The position numbers were made by a program, and so were the translations under genes. A model generated the notes under the pieces. It saw only the letters and a program-made list of their open reading frames with translations. It was not told the DNA's origin and searched no databases. DNA of 64,000 bases from contig NZ_QZWZ01000001.1 of assembly GCF_003601975.1 (NCBI RefSeq), forward strand, positions 434,001 to 498,000, written 5' to 3'. The first letter of the stretch is position 1. Each line of letters begins with the position of its first letter. Source of the stretch: Mesorhizobium waimense (GTDB lineage Bacteria; Pseudomonadota; Alphaproteobacteria; Rhizobiales; Rhizobiaceae). Shown piece by piece: positions 15,279-22,405 of this stretch.

Positions 15279-15397
15279 CCGGTGCAGCGGGGGTATCACT
15301 TCGGGGGGTACTGCACCGGCCATTGCGGGTGGTGGCAACCATTCTCCCGCGCTGCCTAAGCTATAGGCATATTAGAAATCGCTCAATTAAGACTGAG
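15279..15397 (+). repeat. Left long inverted repeat
   Basis: The inner 41 bp (15357-15397, starting TAAGCTATAGGCATATTAGA) matches the complement of 16712-16752 at 38 of 41 positions. Outward, similarity continues more weakly through CACCGGCCATT-GCGGG to CCGGTGCAG. CCGGTGCAG (15279-15287) and CTGCACCGG (15311-15319) also form a perfect 9-bp hairpin with a 23-base loop. Confidence 0.75.
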
Positions 15398-15506
15398 GGC
15401 CTAAATCCATCGGTGCTAAAGACAGCATGGCGCTACCCAGCCGATAGGGGGAATGGCCGCCGGCCTGAGTCAATCCGCCGCACCCGTTAACTGGAGGGCG
15501 AATCAT

Positions 15507-15953
15507 ATGGACGCTACCTACAACCTCAACGGTGGCTTCAAGCCCACCATGAAGCGGTTTGCTGATCTCGCCGGCCCCGACTATTTTCCGACGCCCGCGT
15601 GGGCGACACATGCCCTCATGGAAAATGAGACCTTCACCGGAGAGATATGGGAATGTGCTTGCGGCGACGGGGCGATGTCCCGAGTTCTGGCGAGCCGTGG
15701 CAATCCAGTACGCAGTTCGGACCTATTTGACCGGGGCTTTGGCACATCCGGAATCGACTTCAATACCGCAAAGACGCCAGCCGACAACATCGTGACCAAC
15801 CCGCCTTACAACAGCGCTGAGAGCTTCGTTCGATCTGGTGTCAAATTGGCCCGCAACAAGTTCGCCCTGCTTCTTCGGCTGGCGTTTCTGGAGGGAGCAA
15901 ATCGAGCCAACACAATCATCTCCTCACCGAAATGGGACAGGGGAACGCTGTAA
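15507..15953 (+). CDS. Truncated N6-adenine-type DNA methyltransferase
   Basis: 148-aa remnant of a phage/plasmid-type class I methyltransferase. Motif I (SAM binding) is WECACGDGAMSRVL and the catalytic motif IV is NIVTNPPYNSAESF, the NPPY of amino-methyltransferases. The downstream ARNKFALLLRLAFLEGANR is typical, but the protein stops shortly after (SPKWDRGTL), lacking the C-terminal target-recognition part. I start at ATG 15507, with GGAGG nine bases upstream. It overlaps the next gene by 22 bp, so a deletion probably fused the two regions. Activity is doubtful. Confidence 0.75.
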   Translation: MDATYNLNGGFKPTMKRFADLAGPDYFPTPAWATHALMENETFTGEIWECACGDGAMSRVLASRGNPVRSSDLFDRGFGTSGIDFNTAKTPADNIVTNPPYNSAESFVRSGVKLARNKFALLLRLAFLEGANRANTIISSPKWDRGTL

Positions 15954-16192
15954 CGATAATCCCTGTTCATGCCGAACTCACGACACAGGAGGCGGCTGAC
16001 TATCTCAATGTATCGAGGCCATACCTCATTCGCCTACTCGAAGAGGGTAAGCTCCCGTTTAATATGGTCGGCACTCATCGGCGCGTAAAATTCAGCGATC
16101 TGGCTGCCTACCGTAACAATGCGGAGGAGGAGCGGAAAAAGGTAATGGAGGAGCTAGCCGCTCAAGCCCAGGAATTGGGGATGGGCTATTAA
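15932..16192 (+). CDS. Excisionase-like HTH antitoxin of a PIN-type pair
   Basis: 86-aa protein with an AlpA/excisionase-family helix-turn-helix: LTTQEAADYLNVSRPYLIRL, then LEEGKLPFNMVGTHRRVKFS and DLAAYR. The C-terminal helix (EERKKVMEELAAQAQELGMG) is where such antitoxins bind their PIN partner. The gene directly downstream encodes a PIN N-terminus, the standard order for this toxin-antitoxin type. The 5' end overlaps the truncated methyltransferase and may be altered; no good ribosome-binding site precedes ATG 15932. Autoregulation by the HTH is expected from the family. Confidence 0.8.
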   Translation: MGQGNAVTIIPVHAELTTQEAADYLNVSRPYLIRLLEEGKLPFNMVGTHRRVKFSDLAAYRNNAEEERKKVMEELAAQAQELGMGY

Positions 16193-16454
16193 GACCTCTC
16201 CATATACCGCCGTCCTCGACGCCTGTGTTCTTTATCCGGCCCCGCTGCGAGACCTCCTTGTAGAACTCGCAGCGGGTGGCCGTCTGTATCGTGGAAAATG
16301 GACGGAACAGATTCATGATGAGTGGACACGAAATCTCATAGCGGATCGTCCAGACCTCAATCCGGAACACATCCAGCGAACGCGCGACCTTATGAACCGC
16401 GCCGTCCCGGATTGCCTATTGGATGGATATCAGGACCCACAAGGCGACAGCTAG
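16188..16454 (+). pseudogene. PIN-domain toxin, C-terminally truncated
   Basis: The frame reads IKTSPYTAVLDACVLYPAPL, RDLLVELAAGGRLYRGKWTE and IHDEWTRNL through NRAVPDCLLDGYQDPQGDS. This is the N-terminal half of a PIN RNase with the first catalytic Asp (VLDACVLYP) and the conserved Glu of IHDEW. Family members run to about 190 aa; here only 88 codons exist and the C-terminal acidic cluster is missing, so it should be inactive. No ATG, GTG or TTG opens this frame; the only nearby candidate is ATT at 16188, overlapping the antitoxin stop as ATTAA. RBS-like GGGGATGGG lies just upstream. Confidence 0.7.
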
Positions 16455-16499
16455 AGGCAGGGATAGAACGCCGGTCTAGGTCCGGGCCGGTTGCTTTTT

Positions 16500-16660
16500 G
16501 GGGCGGATGACCAAGTACAGACCCTGACGTTCGAGTTTGAAGCGTTCGCATTGGCCTACGCCGAAGGCCAGCGGATACGGCAATCGCCCACGCGCCGAAG
16601 CTCACCAACGAACAGATAAAGAAGCTGGTGCAGCAGAAACGCGAAGAGACCAAGCGTTAG
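16500..16660 (+). pseudogene. Frameshifted remnant of an unknown small protein
   Basis: Protein-like text runs in one frame (ADDQVQTLTFEFEAFALAYA, then EGQRIRQS) and resumes in another (AIAHAPKLTNEQIKKLVQQK, then REETKR and a stop at 16660). The switch lies near 16575. No start is visible and the family is unknown to me. It probably is the end of a gene cut by the same deletion that removed the PIN C-terminus. Confidence 0.35.
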
Positions 16661-16711
16661 CCGCCATCCCCTAAGGCTGGATAGCGCCATTAGGCCCGGT
16701 GAACCAGGGCA

Positions 16712-16837
16712 CTCAGTCTAAATTGAGTGATGTCTAATATGCCTATAGCTTAATCGGCGCGGGGGGCTTCATATCCAAATCCCGCAAATGGCCGGTGCGG
16801 TGCAACAAACCTAGCAGCGAACGCCCGACTGCTCCGG
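16712..16837 (-). repeat. Right long inverted repeat
   Basis: Complementary counterpart of 15279-15397. 16712-16752 carries the well-conserved 41 bp; 16753-16837 aligns with gaps to the outer part, including CGCAAATGGCCGGTGCGGTG and CTGCTCCGG. Confidence 0.7.
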
Positions 16838-16861
16838 CCATTCATTCCCCTACGGCTGCGG

Positions 16862-17050
16862 CTACTTCCGCACAATCCATTCCAGCAAGTCGGGATCGAC
16901 CTTCGCTATGCCGGTGAAGTCGCGGACCATCTGCGAAGCGTATTCTCGCCATAGATCCTCGGGGATATCATCTTCGATGACGGATATAGCGAAAGTGCTG
17001 CGCAGGATATCGCAGTCGAAAGCCGATACCGAAACACCTGGCTTATCCAT
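16862..17050 (-). CDS. Small hypothetical protein, paralogue of the one at 18062
   Basis: 62-aa protein from ATG 17050 (MDKPGVSVSAFDCDILRSTF), chosen over an upstream in-frame ATG because GGAGG lies seven bases before it. The core SAFDCDILRSTFAISVIEDD continues IPEDLWREYASQMVRDFTGI. The pattern S-A-F-D-x-D-x-L-R-x-x-F-x-x-S-V-x-E-x-D is shared with the 64-aa protein at 18062-18256 on the other strand, so both belong to one small family. Function is unknown. It lies just outside the right long inverted repeat. Confidence 0.65.
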   Translation of the reverse strand: MDKPGVSVSAFDCDILRSTFAISVIEDDIPEDLWREYASQMVRDFTGIAKVDPDLLEWIVRK

Positions 17051-17167
17051 GATGCAACCTCCCATCCAAGGGCCGGAAACAGAATGGCGATCTGAGGATT
17101 CATAAACCTTTCAGGTGTGGCTCAATGGGATTCAACTGTACGTTTTTAACCAAGCGGCGCGGTTGCG

Positions 17168-17452
17168 TTGCCCGTCACCTTGGGCGCCCTAGGTCTAGCC
17201 GGCGGCATGTCGCTCCCAAGGTCCGCCGCGACAGATGGCCGACGCAGGCAATGCTCTCATCCGGCAGCCCGCGTCGGCCGTTTGCTTTACCGACAGGCCG
17301 GCGGTCTGATATGGAGCGCCATCAGGATATTGGCCGAGCTGGCCAGAGGTATCGAGAAGCCAGAACACCGCGTTCTCTCGATAGAGGTCCGTGAAGGACA
17401 CAAGCCGCTGTTGCGGGCCAGCCTGACACTGGACATCAAGACGCCAGCTTAG
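17168..17452 (+). CDS. Hypothetical protein with protein-like C-terminal half
   Basis: 94-codon frame. The second half (GLIWSAIRILAELARGIEKP, then EHRVLSIEVREGHKPLLRAS and LTLDIKTPA) has an amphipathic helix followed by alternating hydrophobic strands and looks genuine. The first half (VTLGALGLAGGMSLPRSAAT and on) is low in structure and may be out of frame or remnant. Competing frames on both strands are less protein-like. No ribosome-binding site is obvious. The gene could be partial at its 5' end. Confidence 0.4.
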   Translation: MPVTLGALGLAGGMSLPRSAATDGRRRQCSHPAARVGRLLYRQAGGLIWSAIRILAELARGIEKPEHRVLSIEVREGHKPLLRASLTLDIKTPA

Positions 17453-17469
17453 GCGCCACCCAGCCGTAG

Positions 17470-17870
17470 GGCGCTACCATCGGCCCATCCCGTTCCATCT
17501 AACAAACGGCGCATCCTGCCGGTGATGTCCTTCACCGTCGTCAAAAGCGCCTCATGCAGCGCCTGGAGCGAGTGGTAATGCTCGCAGCATGCGGCTGGAC
17601 CGGCTCGGTTCCCACGTTGAATCAGCCGCGGTCCGCCTGTCACATCAGCGTAGCAATTCTTGGGTACTTGATAGGGCGTAGCCTACTTTTCCTCCGCCCC
17701 GCCAGCTTCATCCAAAGAAGGCGGGGCTTATTTTTGCTCAAGACGTTGCTGCACCGGCGCTGTCCCGTGCCGTCGATGAAGGCTGCATCGCACCCCGTGA
17801 TGTCCTTGACCGTCTTCAACAGCGCCTCATGCAATACCTGGAGCGAGCGGGTTGTGATCGCAGCCAGGCG
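17470..17870 (-). pseudogene. Two diverged copies of a decayed small-gene fragment
   Basis: 17500-17575 and 17785-17860 are direct repeats that read on the minus strand as SLQALHEALLTTVKDITG and SLQVLHEALLKTVKDITG, each followed by a short stretch ending DGTG. The right copy extends upstream in frame as YDRHPANEHPADNRLAAITT but has no start codon. The left copy diverges outside the core. These look like tandem-duplicated remains of one small gene. The rest of 17453-18050 holds nothing else I can name. Confidence 0.45.
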
Positions 17871-17899
17871 ATTATCGGCGGGATGCTCATTTGCAGGGT

Positions 17900-17923
17900 G
17901 GCGATCGTAAATTGACGAACCCA
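17900..17923 (+). repeat. Third IS1595-end-like sequence
   Basis: GGCGATCGTAAATTGACGAA plus CCCA resembles the transposon ends (GGCGAT, TTGAC, ACCCA conserved; one base shorter). It has the same orientation as the sites at 11771 and 14894. It may mark an older insertion, but the match is weaker. Confidence 0.35.
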
Positions 17924-18061
17924 GCCACGATCAGATGACCGCCACGCAAAGGCAGCAATTACACCCAAAAGAAGTCAGGCCAGGATTGCTTTCAGCCTTG
18001 AAGGCCCACGCGTGCGGATCATATAAGAATATATACTTTTCCCATTGCTTCAGGGGTAGGC

Positions 18062-18256
18062 ATGGCGGTGGACAGGGCAGCATCAAAAAGCGAGAGGCTC
18101 TCGGCCTTCGATCTCGATGCTCTACGCGAGGTGTTCAGGAAGTCTGTTCGTGAGCATGACGTGACGGCAGCCGATTGGGCGGAACACGCCAAATTGTTCC
18201 TCAAGCGGACAACCAAGCGGGAAGCTGGCAAAGAAATTATCAACCGCGTCGACTAG
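18062..18256 (+). CDS. Small hypothetical protein, paralogue of the one at 16862
   Basis: 64-aa protein, MAVDRAASKSERLSAFDLDA, LREVFRKSVREHDVTAADWA and onward, ending with a basic helix. It shares the SAFD-x-D-x-L-R core with the 62-aa protein at 16862-17050. AGGGG lies eight to ten bases before the ATG, and an AT-rich patch (ATATAAGAATATATAC near 18020) could serve as promoter. Function is unknown. It marks the right border of the accessory island; core-type genes resume at 18308. Confidence 0.6.
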   Translation: MAVDRAASKSERLSAFDLDALREVFRKSVREHDVTAADWAEHAKLFLKRTTKREAGKEIINRVD

Positions 18257-18307
18257 GCAGCCTGGTTCACCGGTCCGGTAGCGGCCGTTGATGCCGCAGC
18301 CGTTCCT

Positions 18308-18721
18308 CTATGCCGTCGGCGCTCGATTGCCTTCAGCCGCCCCTGCAATATCATCCAAAATCGGGCAGTCCGGCCGGTCGTCGCCGTGGCAGGCATGGAT
18401 CAGCTTTTGCAAGGTCGAGCGCATCGACTGAAGCTCTCGCACCTTCGCCTCGATGGCGCTGACATGGGCGGCGGCGATCTCGCGCACATCGTGGCTGGCA
18501 CGGCTGCGATCCTGGTAGAGCGCCATCAGCTGGCGGCAGTCGTCGATGGAAAAGCCGAGGTTGCGCGCGCGGCACAGGAAGGCCAGCCGGTGGATGTCGT
18601 CGCCCGAATAGTCGCGGTAGCCATTGCTGGCGCGCGCCGGCGCGATCAGGCCGATTTCCTCATAGTAGCGGATGGTCTTGGCCGGCAGGCCGGAACGCTC
18701 CGCGGCATCTCCGACATTCAT
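18308..18721 (-). CDS. cueR: Cu(I)-responsive MerR-family regulator (CueR/HmrR)
   Basis: 137-aa transcription activator. The N-terminal winged HTH reads MNVGDAAERSGLPAKTIRYY, followed by EEIGLIAPARASNGYRDY; a long dimerisation helix follows (residues 75-110). The metal loop CHGDDRPDC has Cys111 and Cys119, the C-x7-C spacing of copper/silver sensors such as E. coli CueR (Cys112/Cys120). Proteins of this kind sit on promoters with 19-bp spacers and twist them when Cu(I) binds. The obvious target is the copA promoter at 27443-27473, about 8.7 kb away. The rhizobial name is hmrR. Confidence 0.92.
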   Translation of the reverse strand: MNVGDAAERSGLPAKTIRYYEEIGLIAPARASNGYRDYSGDDIHRLAFLCRARNLGFSIDDCRQLMALYQDRSRASHDVREIAAAHVSAIEAKVRELQSMRSTLQKLIHACHGDDRPDCPILDDIAGAAEGNRAPTA

Positions 18722-18947
18722 GGTGTCTTCCCTGGTTCCGGCAGCTCTCGGAACTGCCCCATTGAAATTGCTTCACAATCCTGTCACGGCTGTTGCCGAA
18801 ATGCCGCAGTCGCGGGCTTACCAGCACGTAAGGTCCTGCATATAGGCATCGCGCGCTTGGCAAGCAACGCAAATGCCAGCATGAATGGTTAAGGAAAAAG
18901 CGGCCGACTCGTGCCGCGATCAACTGGGCAGGGCATCGGACCTATTC

Positions 18948-19565
18948 ATGCGCATGAAGTCGTTTGCAATTGTCGCTGCCCTCGCGCTGTCGACCGCCAT
19001 TAGTGGTTGCAGCACCATCGGTTCGCGGCTGTTCACCAACAACTACGGCGCGGTCACCGATGCGGGCTATCAATTGCCGCGCATCCCGATCGAGAAGGTG
19101 CCCGCGAAGTATCACCGGCAAGAGGTGAATTACGACACCAAGGAAAAGCCGGGCACCATCATCGTCGATACCCAGAACAAGTTTCTCTACTTCGTCGAGG
19201 GCGACGGCCGCGCGATACGCTACGGTATCGGCGTCGGCCGTGAAGGCTTCGAATGGCACGGCACCGCCCGTATCGCGATCAAGCGCGAATGGCCGACCTG
19301 GACGCCGCCCTCGCAGATGATCAAGCGCCAGCCCGAGCTCGCCAAGTTCGCCGGCGGCATGGAGCCCGGCCTGAAGAACCCGCTCGGCGCGCGCGCCATG
19401 TATCTGTTCAACAAGGGCGGCGACATGGGCTACCGCCTGCATGGCAGCCCGGAATGGAATTCGATCGGCAAGGCGATGTCGTCGGGCTGCATCCGGCTGA
19501 TGAACCAGGACATTATCAACCTCTACGACCGCACGTCGGTCGGCGCCAAGGTCATCGTGCTGTGA
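18948..19565 (+). CDS. L,D-transpeptidase (YkuD domain) lipoprotein
   Basis: About 205 aa. The N-terminus MRMKSFAIVAALALSTAISG followed by Cys is a lipoprotein signal (lipobox AISGC), so the enzyme is probably tethered facing the periplasm. The catalytic domain contains YRLHGSPEWNSIGKAMSSGC followed by IRLMNQD, the YkuD H-x(n)-S-x-G-C-x-R signature with the nucleophilic Cys. Such enzymes form 3-3 peptidoglycan cross-links or attach proteins to the wall. I use ATG 18948; ATG 18954 is equally possible, while the longer frame from 18885 would bury the signal peptide. Confidence 0.92.
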   Translation: MRMKSFAIVAALALSTAISGCSTIGSRLFTNNYGAVTDAGYQLPRIPIEKVPAKYHRQEVNYDTKEKPGTIIVDTQNKFLYFVEGDGRAIRYGIGVGREGFEWHGTARIAIKREWPTWTPPSQMIKRQPELAKFAGGMEPGLKNPLGARAMYLFNKGGDMGYRLHGSPEWNSIGKAMSSGCIRLMNQDIINLYDRTSVGAKVIVL

Positions 19566-19616
19566 CACCTTTTATGACGCGGACCGTCTAGGCAACAAAT
19601 GGACGTTCAAAAACAG

Positions 19617-19644
19617 AAAACCGGGCAATTCGGCCCGGTTTTTT
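19617..19644 (+). terminator. Intrinsic terminator after the L,D-transpeptidase gene
   Basis: AACCGGGC (19619-19626), six-base loop, GCCCGGTT (19633-19640), then further T residues. This is a classic stem plus T-tract 50 bp after the stop codon. Confidence 0.85.
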
Positions 19645-19690
19645 GTTGTCTGAACTGGGACATGATCTCAGGCAAGCCGCTCAGAGTTCG

Positions 19691-19793
19691 CTCCGCCGAG
19701 TCCGGATGGCGTGGTTTTCAAGAACCGGAGCGGAGCGTACTAAGGTACGTGAACACCGGAAGCCCAGAAAACCGCGTCAGGCGGCCGGCGGAG
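19691..19793. repeat. Intergenic palindromic repeat, copy 1 (RIME/REP-like)
   Basis: About 103 bp bounded by CTCCGCCG and CGGCGGAG. The centre carries AGAACCGGAGCGGAGCGTAC then GGTACGTGA and CCGGAAGC, shared with copy 2 at 20519-20626. Both lie in gaps next to the nfu gene, consistent with a dispersed rhizobial intergenic mosaic element. Confidence 0.7.
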
Positions 19794-19801
19794 TAGAATT
19801 A

Positions 19802-20371
19802 TCAGGAGACCTGTTCGACCTGCTGTACCTCGGGCACGAAATGCCGGAGCAGGTTCTGGATGCCGTGCTTCAGCGTCGCTGTCGACGACGGACAGCCAGC
19901 GCAGGCGCCCTTCATGTGCAGGAACACGGTGCCGTTCTCGAAGCCGCGGAAGGTGATGTCGCCGCCATCCTGGGCAACCGCCGGGCGCACCCTGGTGTCG
20001 AGCAGTTCCTTGATGGTGATGACCAGCTCTTCGTCGGCCTTGTCGTAAAACTCGCCGGTCTGGCTGGTCTCGGCAGCGGGGCCGGCCCTCGCCATGACGG
20101 GCGCGCCTGACATGAAGTGCTCCATGATGGCGCCGAGGATCGCCGGCTTCAGATGCTGCCAGTCGGGACCGTCCTTGGTCACCGTGATGAAATCATAACC
20201 GAAGAAGACGCCGGTGACGCCCGGGATCTCGAACAGCCGGCCAGCCAGCGGCGAAGCTCCTGCCGCGCTGTCGGCGTCGCGGAAATCGGCGGTGCCTTCG
20301 CGCAGCACTTCCTTGCCGGGCAGGAACTTCAGCGTCGCCGGGTTCGGCGTCGATTCGGTCTGGATGAACAT
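19802..20371 (-). CDS. NifU/Nfu-type Fe-S scaffold protein
   Basis: 189 aa from ATG 20371 (MFIQTESTPNPATLKFLPGK), preceded by GGAGA. Residues 1-88 are the Nfu N-terminal domain, with FFGYDFITVTKDGPDWQHLK characteristic. Residues 110-180 are the NifU C-terminal domain with VAQDGGDITFRGF and the cluster-binding Cys pair in KGACAGCPSSTATLKHGI. It carries or assembles 4Fe-4S clusters for target enzymes. Alphaproteobacterial and mitochondrial Nfu1 share this two-domain layout. Intergenic palindromes flank it on both sides. A longer frame to 20398 adds nine residues without support. Confidence 0.93.
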   Translation of the reverse strand: MFIQTESTPNPATLKFLPGKEVLREGTADFRDADSAAGASPLAGRLFEIPGVTGVFFGYDFITVTKDGPDWQHLKPAILGAIMEHFMSGAPVMARAGPAAETSQTGEFYDKADEELVITIKELLDTRVRPAVAQDGGDITFRGFENGTVFLHMKGACAGCPSSTATLKHGIQNLLRHFVPEVQQVEQVS

Positions 20372-20518
20372 GGCTGTCTCCATGCCCGTGTCGGGCAATA
20401 GTTTGGAATAGTTCTAAATAGGCTCTATCGGCTGGACATTCAAGCGAAACGCGTCGCCTGAAAGGCTGGCTGGCGGAATGTTTTTTCAGCGTCCCTGCGA
20501 GTTCCAAGGTGTGATGAG

Positions 20519-20626
20519 ATTCAGGTCAGGCCGCGTAGGTTCCGAGAACCGGAGCGGAGCGTACTCAAAGTACGTGAGCAACGGAAGCGCAGGAAACTGC
20601 AGTTCGCAGGCCGGCCTCACCTGAAT
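20519..20626. repeat. Intergenic palindromic repeat, copy 2 (RIME/REP-like)
   Basis: 108 bp with outer arms ATTCAGGTCAGGCC (20519-20532) and GGCCTCACCTGAAT (20613-20626), 13 of 14 complementary. The inner AGAACCGGAGCGGAGCGTAC and AAGTACGTGAGCAACGGAAG are shared with copy 1. It fills most of the gap between nfu and the universal stress gene. Confidence 0.75.
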
Positions 20627-20638
20627 ATCGGCACGCCT

Positions 20639-21130
20639 TCAGGCCAGGCTGTCGATCTCCTCATCCGACAGATTCTGCGGCACCACAGTGACGGGAATGG
20701 GGAAGGCGGCGCCCTTGCCGGCCACCGCGCCGACCAGCGGCCCTGGGCCTTCCTTGCCGGCACCGGCCGCCAGCACAAGGATGGCGATGTCCTGGTCTTC
20801 CTCGATCAGTCTGTGGATCTCTTCGGTCGGCTTGCCTTCGCGCACCACCAGCTCCGGCTCGATGCCGAGCTTCTGGCGCACCTTGTTGGCATAGCTGTCG
20901 AGCGCGGTGCGCGCAGTGGCGTTGGCCTCTTCGCGCATGATCTTCTCGACCCCCAGCCAGTGCTGGAAATCGTCCGGCTCGATCACATAGAGCAGCACCA
21001 GCACACCGCTGGTGCTCTGCGCCCGCTTCGAGGCGTAGGCGACGGCGCGCTCGCATTCCGGCGTGTCGTCGATGATCGCCAGGAACTTGCGGCGGTGGCC
21101 GACTTCGCGGCTGAGGCGTTTGGAGACCAT
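20639..21130 (-). CDS. Universal stress protein (UspA family)
   Basis: 163-aa cytoplasmic protein. The fold is recognisable from FLAIIDDTPECERAVAYASK at the first strand and helix, VLVLLYVIEPDDFQHWLGVE after it, and DIAILVLAAGAGKEGPGPLV near the nucleotide loop. The last strand is FPIPVTVVPQNLSD. The ATP-binding G-2x-G-9x-G pattern is only partly present, so nucleotide binding is uncertain. It lies directly downstream of trpS on the same strand, an arrangement common in rhizobia, and is probably co-transcribed with it. Confidence 0.9.
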   Translation of the reverse strand: MVSKRLSREVGHRRKFLAIIDDTPECERAVAYASKRAQSTSGVLVLLYVIEPDDFQHWLGVEKIMREEANATARTALDSYANKVRQKLGIEPELVVREGKPTEEIHRLIEEDQDIAILVLAAGAGKEGPGPLVGAVAGKGAAFPIPVTVVPQNLSDEEIDSLA

Positions 21131-21220
21131 GTCTATCTACCAGGTGTCATTTCGGCCGCAATCTGCCACCGCCACAGACCGGCCGCAAGCGGCCGGCGGC
21201 TGGGATCGTGACAGGACAGA

Positions 21221-22288
21221 TCAGCCTTGCAAAAGGCCGATGATGTCGCGCACCGTCTTCATCGTGGATTCCGCCAAGGTGCCGGCGCGTTCGCCGCCGT
21301 CCCTCAGCACCGCGTCGACATAGGCACGGTCGCCTAAGATACGGCGCATCTCGCCGGCGATCGGCGCCAGCCTGTCCACGGCAAGGTCGGCCAGCGCCGG
21401 CTTGAACACGGAAAACTGCTGGCCGCCGAATTCCTTCAGTACATCGGCCTTCGAGAGTTCCGCGAGGCCGGCATAAATGCCGACCAGGTTCTCCGCCTCG
21501 GGTCGGCCGGCAAGGCCGTCCAACTCGCTCGGCAAGGCTTCCGGGTCGGTCTTGGCCTTGCGGATCTTCTTCGAGATGGTGTCGGCGTCATCGGTCAAAT
21601 TGATGCGCGACAGGTCCGACGGGTCCGACTTCGACATCTTCTTCGAACCGTCGCGAAGGCTCATGATGCGCGCCGCCGGCCCGCCGATGACCGGTTCGGT
21701 CAGCGGGAAATAGCCATTCACCGTCTCCTCGCCGACCTGCATCTCGACGCCGACGCCAAGCGCTGCGATGCGGTCCGAAAAGTCGTTGTTGAATTTTTGC
21801 GCGATGTCGCGGGTCAGCTCCAGATGCTGCTTCTGGTCCTCGCCCACCGGCACGTGAGTGGCACGATAGAGCAGGATGTCGGCAGCCATCAGGCTCGGAT
21901 AGGCGAGCAGGCCGAGCGAGGCGTTCTCGCGGTCCTTGCCGGCCTTGTCCTTGAACTGCGTCATGCGGTTCATCCAGCCGATGCGCGCCACGCAGTTGAA
22001 GATCCAGGCAAGCTCGGCATGCTGCATGACCCGCGACTGGTTGAAGACGATGTGCTTCTTCGGGTCGATGCCGGAGGCGAGGAAGGCCGCGGTGATCGAG
22101 CGCGTCTGGTCGGCAAGGTCGTCATAAACCAGTTGCGCTGTCAGTGAATGCAGATCGACGACGCAATAGATGCAGTCGGACGTGTCCTGCAGGGCGACGA
22201 ATTTCTTGATGGCGCCGAGATAGTTGCCGAGATGAAGATTTCCGGTCGGCTGGACGCCCGAAAAGACGAGCGGTTTGAAGGCGGTCAT
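21221..22288 (-). CDS. trpS: Tryptophanyl-tRNA synthetase
   Basis: 355-aa class I synthetase charging tRNA-Trp. The HIGH-equivalent is in [20 protein letters not shown] and the KMSKS loop in [24 protein letters not shown] lies six bases before ATG 22288 ([11 protein letters not shown]); the open frame to 22378 adds 30 residues with no homology. Downstream is the universal stress gene; upstream, 117 bp away on the same strand, is murJ. Confidence 0.97.
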   Translation of the reverse strand: MTAFKPLVFSGVQPTGNLHLGNYLGAIKKFVALQDTSDCIYCVVDLHSLTAQLVYDDLADQTRSITAAFLASGIDPKKHIVFNQSRVMQHAELAWIFNCVARIGWMNRMTQFKDKAGKDRENASLGLLAYPSLMAADILLYRATHVPVGEDQKQHLELTRDIAQKFNNDFSDRIAALGVGVEMQVGEETVNGYFPLTEPVIGGPAARIMSLRDGSKKMSKSDPSDLSRINLTDDADTISKKIRKAKTDPEALPSELDGLAGRPEAENLVGIYAGLAELSKADVLKEFGGQQFSVFKPALADLAVDRLAPIAGEMRRILGDRAYVDAVLRDGGERAGTLAESTMKTVRDIIGLLQG

Positions 22289-22405
22289 GATTGTCCTCAT
22301 GGCTTGTGGAGGGCCGTTTCGCGCGCGGCGAAAGTCTTGCGACGGCGCGCTTATGGACGAAGGCAGCCTTGCGATCAAGACCGCACTGCTGACAGATCGC
22401 GTGGC

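Larger units (their letters stand above)
15279..16837. mobile_element. Segment bounded by long imperfect inverted repeats (possible non-autonomous element)
   Basis: About 1.56 kb between 15279-15397 and 16712-16837, which are inverted, imperfect copies. Inside lie a truncated methyltransferase, an antitoxin-like HTH gene, a truncated PIN gene and a frameshifted remnant. No transposase or integrase is present. It may be a non-autonomous element, an old composite, or an invertible or resolvable segment. I see no clear target duplication. Confidence 0.45.
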
